Part shown: in pieces, positions 59,760 through 64,000 of the stretch
How positions within the stretch are numbered: the stretch's first letter is position 1
Layout of the letters: each line of letters opens with the position of its first letter
From: Taklimakanibacter sp050251035
GTDB taxonomy: Bacteria; Pseudomonadota; Alphaproteobacteria; Rhizobiales; Aestuariivirgaceae
Assembly (NCBI GenBank): GCA_050251035.1
Contig: JBFWNN010000013.1
Coordinates: forward strand, 1 to 64,000
Direction: 5' to 3'
Length of the DNA: 64,000 nucleotides
The notes under the pieces: generated by a model
Database searches by the model: none
The model's input: only the letters and a program-made list of their open reading frames with translations
What the model was told of the DNA's origin: nothing
Position numbers and translations under genes: made by a program

Positions 59760-60707
59760 ATGGCCGAAACGCCCGATCTCGCGCTCTTCCATGCCGCGCC
59801 CGACGCCGCCAGGACGGTCGCGGCGTGGCTCGCTTATTTCAAGACCGAGCGCCGCTCGTCGGATCACACGCTCGCCGCCTATGGCCGCGACATCGGTCAG
59901 TTCATGGCCTTCCTCACCGATCATCTGGGCGATGCGCCGACGCTGGCCGATCTCGAGGGCCTCACCCCGTCCGATTTCCGCGCCTTCCTGGCGCGCCGGC
60001 GCAACCAGGGCAGCGGCAGCCGCACGCTGGCCCGCCAGCTGTCCGCCATCCGCGGCTACTTCCGCTTCCTCGAGCGGCGCAAGATCCTGCGCAACGCCGC
60101 CTTGAGCGTGCTGCGCGCGCCCAAGATCCCGCATGCCGTGCCGAAGCCGGTGACGCCCGAAGTGGCGCTGGACCTGATCACGGCGGACACGCTCAGCGGC
60201 GAGGCGACGCCGGCCTGGGTCACGGCCCGCGACGCCGCCGTGCTGACCTTGCTCTATGGCTGCGGCCTGCGCATCTCCGAGGCACTGGGGCTTACGCCGC
60301 AGGCGGTGCGAAACGATCCCCTGACCATCATCGGCAAGGGCGGCAAGGCGCGCATCGTGCCGGTCCTGCCGGTGGCGCGCCAGTCGATCGAACGCTATCT
60401 CGATCTCTGCCCGCTGGCGCTCGACCCGCGCGCGCCGATGTTCCGCGGCGTGAAGGGCGGCCCGCTCAATGCTCGCAACATCCAGCTGCTGATCGCCAGG
60501 CTGCGCGGCGCGCTCGGCCTGCCGGAAAGCGCCACGCCTCACGCCCTGCGCCATTCCTTCGCCAGCCACCTTCTGGCCGGCGGCGCCGACCTGCGCACCA
60601 TCCAGGAGCTCCTCGGCCATTCGTCGCTCTCGACCACGCAGATCTATACCGAGACCGACACATCGCATCTCCTCGCGCAGTATGCCAAGGCGCATCCGCG
60701 GGCCTGA
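59760..60707 (+). CDS. xerC: Tyrosine recombinase XerC
   Basis: A 315-residue site-specific recombinase for resolving chromosome dimers at dif. The catalytic set is complete: R171 (GCGLRISEAL), K193 (GKGGKAR), H261 and R264 (HALRHSFASH), H287 (LLGHSS) and the nucleophile Y296 (TQIYTET). An N-terminal SAM-like core-binding domain precedes it. Conserved neighbours (priA, transaldolase, lpdA) argue for the housekeeping XerC rather than a phage integrase. Confidence 0.93.
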   Translation: MAETPDLALFHAAPDAARTVAAWLAYFKTERRSSDHTLAAYGRDIGQFMAFLTDHLGDAPTLADLEGLTPSDFRAFLARRRNQGSGSRTLARQLSAIRGYFRFLERRKILRNAALSVLRAPKIPHAVPKPVTPEVALDLITADTLSGEATPAWVTARDAAVLTLLYGCGLRISEALGLTPQAVRNDPLTIIGKGGKARIVPVLPVARQSIERYLDLCPLALDPRAPMFRGVKGGPLNARNIQLLIARLRGALGLPESATPHALRHSFASHLLAGGADLRTIQELLGHSSLSTTQIYTETDTSHLLAQYAKAHPRA

Positions 60708-60803
60708 GGCTTCGCGCTCCCCGGGGCGACCAAGGTCTTGTGGACCTCTCTCCTGAGCCGGGCTACGACGTGACGTCCTGAATTCCAATTTGTCCCTCCG
60801 CAA

Positions 60804-62135
60804 ATGCCCGTCACACCCGATCCCGTCTATTCCGATACCGAATTGCCGCAGCGAACGGCCGTCGCCGTCATTGGCGGCGGCATCATCGGCGCGGCCACCG
60901 CGCTCGAGCTCGCCGAGCGCGGCGTCGATGTGACGCTGATCGAGAAAGGCGTCATTGCCGGCGAGCAGTCGAGCCGCAATTGGGGCTGGTGCCGGCAGAT
61001 GGGCCGCGACATCCGCGAGATCCCGCTGATCCTGGTTGCGCTCGAGGGCTGGCGCGGCATGAACGAGCGCATCGGCGCCGAGACCGGCTTCCGCCAATGC
61101 GGCATCATCTATCTGTGCGAGACCGATGCCGAACTGGCAGCGCGCGAGAAATGGTACGAGCACAATGCCAGGCCTTTCAATCTCGCGACCCGCATCGTCT
61201 CGGGCGCGGAAGCGGCCGAGCTCCAGCCGGGCGCGAGCCGGCAGTGGAAGGGAGCGCTGTTCACCTCGGCCGATGGGCGCGCCGAGCCCTTCATTGCCGC
61301 ACCCGCAATCGCCCAGGGCGCGCGCCGGAAAGGCGCGAAGATCCTGACCCATTGCGCCGTGCGCGGGCTCGAGACCTCGGGCGGCAGGATCTCCGCCGTC
61401 GTGACCGAGAAGGGCCGCATCGCCTGCGACACGGTGGTGCTCGCGGGCGGCGCCTGGTCGCGCCGCTTCCTCGGCAATCTCGGCATCCCCTTCCCGCAAT
61501 TATCGGTCGTCAATTCGGTGATGCGCACCAGGCCCATCGACACGCCGCTCGAGCGCTCCTGCTCGGCCGGGAAATTCTCCCTCCGCAAGCGCCGCGACGG
61601 CGGCTACACCGTCGCCCACCGGCATCTGTCGGTGGCCGACGTCGTGCCGGACTCCTTCCGCCTGTTCCGCGAATTCCTCCCCGCCCTCAAGGTCGACTGG
61701 AACGGCCTGCGCCTCAGGCTGGGCCGGCGTTTCCTCGACGAAGCGCGGCTCAAGCGCCATTGGGCGCTCGACGAGACATCACCTTTTGAAGAGGTGCGTA
61801 TCCTCGATCCCGAGCCCGTGACCGCGATCCTCGACGAAGCGGCGGCGAGCCTCAAGGACTATTATCCGGTGTTTCGCGGCATGGAGATCGCGCAGAAATG
61901 GGCCGGCGTCATCGACGCGACACCTGATGCCGTGCCGGTGATGTCGCCGATCGCCAGGCTGCCGGGACTGTTCCTGGCCTCGGGCTTCTCGGGCCACGGC
62001 TTCGGGCTCGGCCCCGGCGCCGGCAAGCTGATGGCCGATCTCGTCACCGGCGCGACGCCGTGCGTCGATCCCGAGCCGTTCCGTTATTCGCGCTATTTCG
62101 ACGGCACCAACCCGCAGCCGACCACGGGGTTGTGA
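60804..62135 (+). CDS. FAD-dependent oxidoreductase (D-amino-acid-oxidase/DadA-like)
   Basis: A 443-residue flavoprotein with the FAD motif VAVIGGGIIGAATALELAERG, the GEQSSRNWGWCRQMGRD segment that often marks amino-acid dehydrogenase-like members, and the C-terminal FLASGFSGHGFGLGPGAGKLMADLVTG. No signal or membrane anchor is seen. It may oxidise a secondary amine or D-amino acid. The gene sits between housekeeping genes with no operon partner. Confidence 0.88.
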   Translation: MPVTPDPVYSDTELPQRTAVAVIGGGIIGAATALELAERGVDVTLIEKGVIAGEQSSRNWGWCRQMGRDIREIPLILVALEGWRGMNERIGAETGFRQCGIIYLCETDAELAAREKWYEHNARPFNLATRIVSGAEAAELQPGASRQWKGALFTSADGRAEPFIAAPAIAQGARRKGAKILTHCAVRGLETSGGRISAVVTEKGRIACDTVVLAGGAWSRRFLGNLGIPFPQLSVVNSVMRTRPIDTPLERSCSAGKFSLRKRRDGGYTVAHRHLSVADVVPDSFRLFREFLPALKVDWNGLRLRLGRRFLDEARLKRHWALDETSPFEEVRILDPEPVTAILDEAAASLKDYYPVFRGMEIAQKWAGVIDATPDAVPVMSPIARLPGLFLASGFSGHGFGLGPGAGKLMADLVTGATPCVDPEPFRYSRYFDGTNPQPTTGL

Positions 62136-62163
62136 CGGCGACACGCATACAGCAATTTACCAT

Positions 62164-62187
62164 CACCCGGCGAAGAAAGCCGGGGTG
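62164..62187. terminator. Hairpin between convergent oxidoreductase and lpdA genes
   Basis: CACCCGGC (62164-62171) pairs with GCCGGGGTG (62179-62187), with one bulged G, around the loop GAAGAAA. No T-run follows. Its position between two gene ends suggests a terminator for one or both. Confidence 0.45.
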
Positions 62188-62214
62188 TGGATTCACGTTT
62201 GTGCGCGACGCTTC

Positions 62215-63606
62215 TTACGAATGGATCGCTCTGCCCGCCACTGCGAGGGCGGCTTCCTTCACCGCTTCGGCGAGTGTCGGATGCGCATGGCAGGTGCGCG
62301 CCAGGTCTTCCGCCGAGCCGCCAAACTCCATCAGCACCGCCACCTCATGGATGAGCTCACCCGCCTGCGGTCCCACGATATGGGCGCCGAGCACGCGGTC
62401 GGTCTTGGCGTCGGCGAGGATCTTCACGAAGCCGTCGGTCGTCTGGTTGGCCTTGGCGCGGCCATTGGCGAGGAACAGGAACTTGCCGACCTTGTAATCA
62501 TGGCCCTCGGCCTTGAGCTCCTCCTCGGTCTTGCCGACCGCGGCGATCTCGGGCGAGGTATAGACGACGCTCGGTATGACGTCGTAATTCACATGGCCCG
62601 CCTGGCCGGCGAGCAGCTCGGCCAAAGCGACGCCTTCGTCCTCGCCTTTGTGCGCCAGCATGGGCCCGCGGATGACATCGCCGATCGCATAGATGCCCGG
62701 CACATTCGTCTCGAAATGCGCGCCCACCTCGACGCGGCCCTTGGCATCGCGCTTGACGCCCGCCTCATCGAGGCCGAGGCCATTGGTGTAGGGCACGCGG
62801 CCGATGGCGAGCAGCACCGTGTCCGCCTCGATCGTCTCCGCCGCCCCGCCCGCCGCCGGCTCGACCGTGAGCTTCACTTTGTCCTTGGCCTTTTCCGCGC
62901 CCGTCACCTTGCTCGCGAGCTTGATGGCAAAACCCTGCTTGCTCAGGAAGCGCTGGAAGGTCTTGGCCGTTTCGAGGTCCATGCCGGGCAGGATGCGGTC
63001 GAGATATTCGATCACCGTGACCTTGGCGCCGAGCCTGGCCCACACCGAGCCGAGCTCGAGGCCGATCACGCCGGCGCCGATCACCACCAGCGTTTCCGGC
63101 ACTTTCTCCAGGGTGAGCGCGCCGGTCGAAGAGACGATCAGTTTCTCGTCGATCTCGACGCCCTTGAGGCCGGCCACGTCGGAGCCCGTCGCGATAACGA
63201 TATTCTTGGTCTCGACGATGTCCTTGCCGTCGACCTGGACCTTGCCCGGCCCCACGATCTTCGCCGTGCCGCGGATGGGTGTGATCTTGTTCTTCTTGAA
63301 CAGGAAGTCGATGCCCTTGGTATTGCCGTCGATCGCCTCCTGCTTGAATTTCAGCATTTGTGCGACGTCGATCGAGGGCGACACCCCGATGCCCATCTTG
63401 GCGAAGGAATGCTTGGCCTCGGCGAAGAGCTCGGACGCATGCAGGAGCGCCTTGGATGGAATGCAGCCGATATTGAGGCAGGTGCCGCCATGGGTGGCGC
63501 GCTTCTCGATCACCGCCACCTTCATGCCGAGCTGGGCGGCCCGGATGGCGCAGACATAGCCGGCGGGGCCAGTGCCGATGATGGTGATGTCGTAGGTGTC
63601 GGCCAT
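62215..63606 (-). CDS. lpdA: Dihydrolipoamide dehydrogenase (E3)
   Basis: A 463-residue flavoprotein with the N-terminal FAD motif ITIIGTGPAGYVCAIRAAQLG, the redox disulfide in GGTCLNIGCIPSKAL (C43, C48), the NAD motif VVIGAGVIGLELGSVWARLG and the C-terminal His-Glu dyad in CHAHPTLAEAVKEAAL. It lies directly downstream of the 2-oxoglutarate dehydrogenase E2 gene, separated by a 173-bp repeat region, and probably serves that complex. Confidence 0.96.
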   Translation of the reverse strand: MADTYDITIIGTGPAGYVCAIRAAQLGMKVAVIEKRATHGGTCLNIGCIPSKALLHASELFAEAKHSFAKMGIGVSPSIDVAQMLKFKQEAIDGNTKGIDFLFKKNKITPIRGTAKIVGPGKVQVDGKDIVETKNIVIATGSDVAGLKGVEIDEKLIVSSTGALTLEKVPETLVVIGAGVIGLELGSVWARLGAKVTVIEYLDRILPGMDLETAKTFQRFLSKQGFAIKLASKVTGAEKAKDKVKLTVEPAAGGAAETIEADTVLLAIGRVPYTNGLGLDEAGVKRDAKGRVEVGAHFETNVPGIYAIGDVIRGPMLAHKGEDEGVALAELLAGQAGHVNYDVIPSVVYTSPEIAAVGKTEEELKAEGHDYKVGKFLFLANGRAKANQTTDGFVKILADAKTDRVLGAHIVGPQAGELIHEVAVLMEFGGSAEDLARTCHAHPTLAEAVKEAALAVAGRAIHS

Positions 63607-63779
63607 TTTAGAATGCCTTTCTACAAGCGCCCTTCACCCTGAGGTGCGAGCGCAGCGAGCCTCGAAGGGTGTGCTGGAGCATTCTCGCTTTATCCTGAGG
63701 GATGCTTCGAGGGCCGCTTCGCGGCCACCTCAGCATGAGGGTACTGAGAGAGATGGTCCGTTCCAGGGCCATCGGGGAT
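63607..63779. repeat. Intergenic repeat, family E, between odhB and lpdA
   Basis: Two palindromic units. The first (about 63631-63672) reads CTTCACCCTGAGGTGCGAGC onward and closes with CCTCGAAGGGTG. The second (about 63691-63742) contains the stem GGCCGC-TTC-GCGGCC (63712-63726) flanked by CCTGAGG and CATGAGG. Elements with CCTGAGGTGCGAGC and GCGAGCCTCGAAGG ends are abundant between genes in Bradyrhizobium-like genomes. It lies within an otherwise conserved operon. Confidence 0.8.
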
Positions 63780-64000
63780 TCACAAATCGAGCAGCGCGCG
63801 CTGCGGGTCCTCGAGCCCTTCCTTGACGCGCACCAGGAAGGTCACGGCTTCCTTGCCGTCGACGATACGGTGGTCATAGGACAGCGCCAGATACATCATC
63901 GGCCGGATCACCACCTGGCCACCCGACGCCATCGGGCGCTCCTGGATCTTGTGCATGCCGAGGATGCCCGATTGCGGCGCGTTGAGGATCGGCGTCGACA
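63780..64000 (-). CDS. odhB: Dihydrolipoyllysine succinyltransferase (E2 of 2-oxoglutarate dehydrogenase), C-terminal part
   Basis: Only the last 73 residues are in the window; the gene continues past the right edge. They include PILNAPQSGILGMHKIQERP, VIRPMMYLALSYDHRIVDG with the catalytic histidine and aspartate, and the end LEDPQRALLDL. These are typical of the SucB/OdhB acyltransferase. lpdA follows downstream, the usual alphaproteobacterial order. Confidence 0.93.
   Translation of the reverse strand, partial: STPILNAPQSGILGMHKIQERPMASGGQVVIRPMMYLALSYDHRIVDGKEAVTFLVRVKEGLEDPQRALLDL

Noticed and set aside
59760..60707. Phage or integrative-element integrase
   Set aside because: The protein matches XerC in length and motifs and sits among conserved housekeeping genes; no attachment repeats or mobile genes are nearby.
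58866..61499. A very long open frame on the minus strand across the gap, transaldolase and xerC region
   Set aside because: It is antisense to genes with clear motifs and passes through the N run. Such frames arise from the GC-rich codon pattern.

Overview
The window is high-GC DNA whose gene content, dense overlapping operons and palindromic intergenic repeats suggest an alphaproteobacterium of the Rhizobiales/Hyphomicrobiales type. The conserved right end (priA, pabB-pabA-pabC, a small transaldolase, xerC, lpdA and the tail of odhB) fits that placement. No rRNA, tRNA, CRISPR array, insertion sequence or prophage was seen. A run of exactly 100 N at 58873-58972 is a scaffold gap that cuts pabC.

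Layout, left to right. (1) 1-15293, ureide catabolism: a MocR-type regulator diverges from an operon encoding a branched-chain-type ABC importer (binding protein, two permeases, two ATPases), a hydantoin/allantoin racemase, a PuuE-type allantoinase, an allantoate amidohydrolase-like enzyme and a second M20 hydrolase. An IclR regulator then diverges from gcl-hyi-glxR, which turn glyoxylate into glycerate. Together they could take allantoin to central metabolism. (2) 15298-15630: a chimeric pseudogene made of the ends of two genes that also exist intact at 23232-25336. (3) 15670-23135: a dipeptide-type ABC operon with a cytosolic beta-lactamase-fold hydrolase, diverging from a LysR regulator. 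(4) 23232-34820, myo-inositol: a sugar ABC transporter with a dehydrogenase, an RpiR-family regulator (probably IolR), iolG, and iolC(fused)-iolD-iolE-iolB. Similar GGAA-N6-TTCC-like sites sit in both promoter regions. (5) 34807-46958: one leftward operon with an ABC transporter, two FGGY kinases, a glycerol-1-phosphate-dehydrogenase-like enzyme, a GpsA-like dehydrogenase, an RpiB-type isomerase, a SorC regulator and a HAD phosphatase. This looks like a polyol pathway of unknown substrate and is the best candidate for an undescribed system. (6) 47279-52091: a class II aldolase and a COG4091-type dehydrogenase, divergent from an XRE-cupin regulator, a GNAT acetyltransferase and a further FGGY kinase. 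(7) 52303-64000: a GMC oxidoreductase followed by the conserved housekeeping block, with one extra FAD oxidoreductase between xerC and lpdA.

All functions are read from sequence motifs, lengths and neighbourhood; no database search was run. Substrates of the ABC transporters and sugar kinases are inferences from context.
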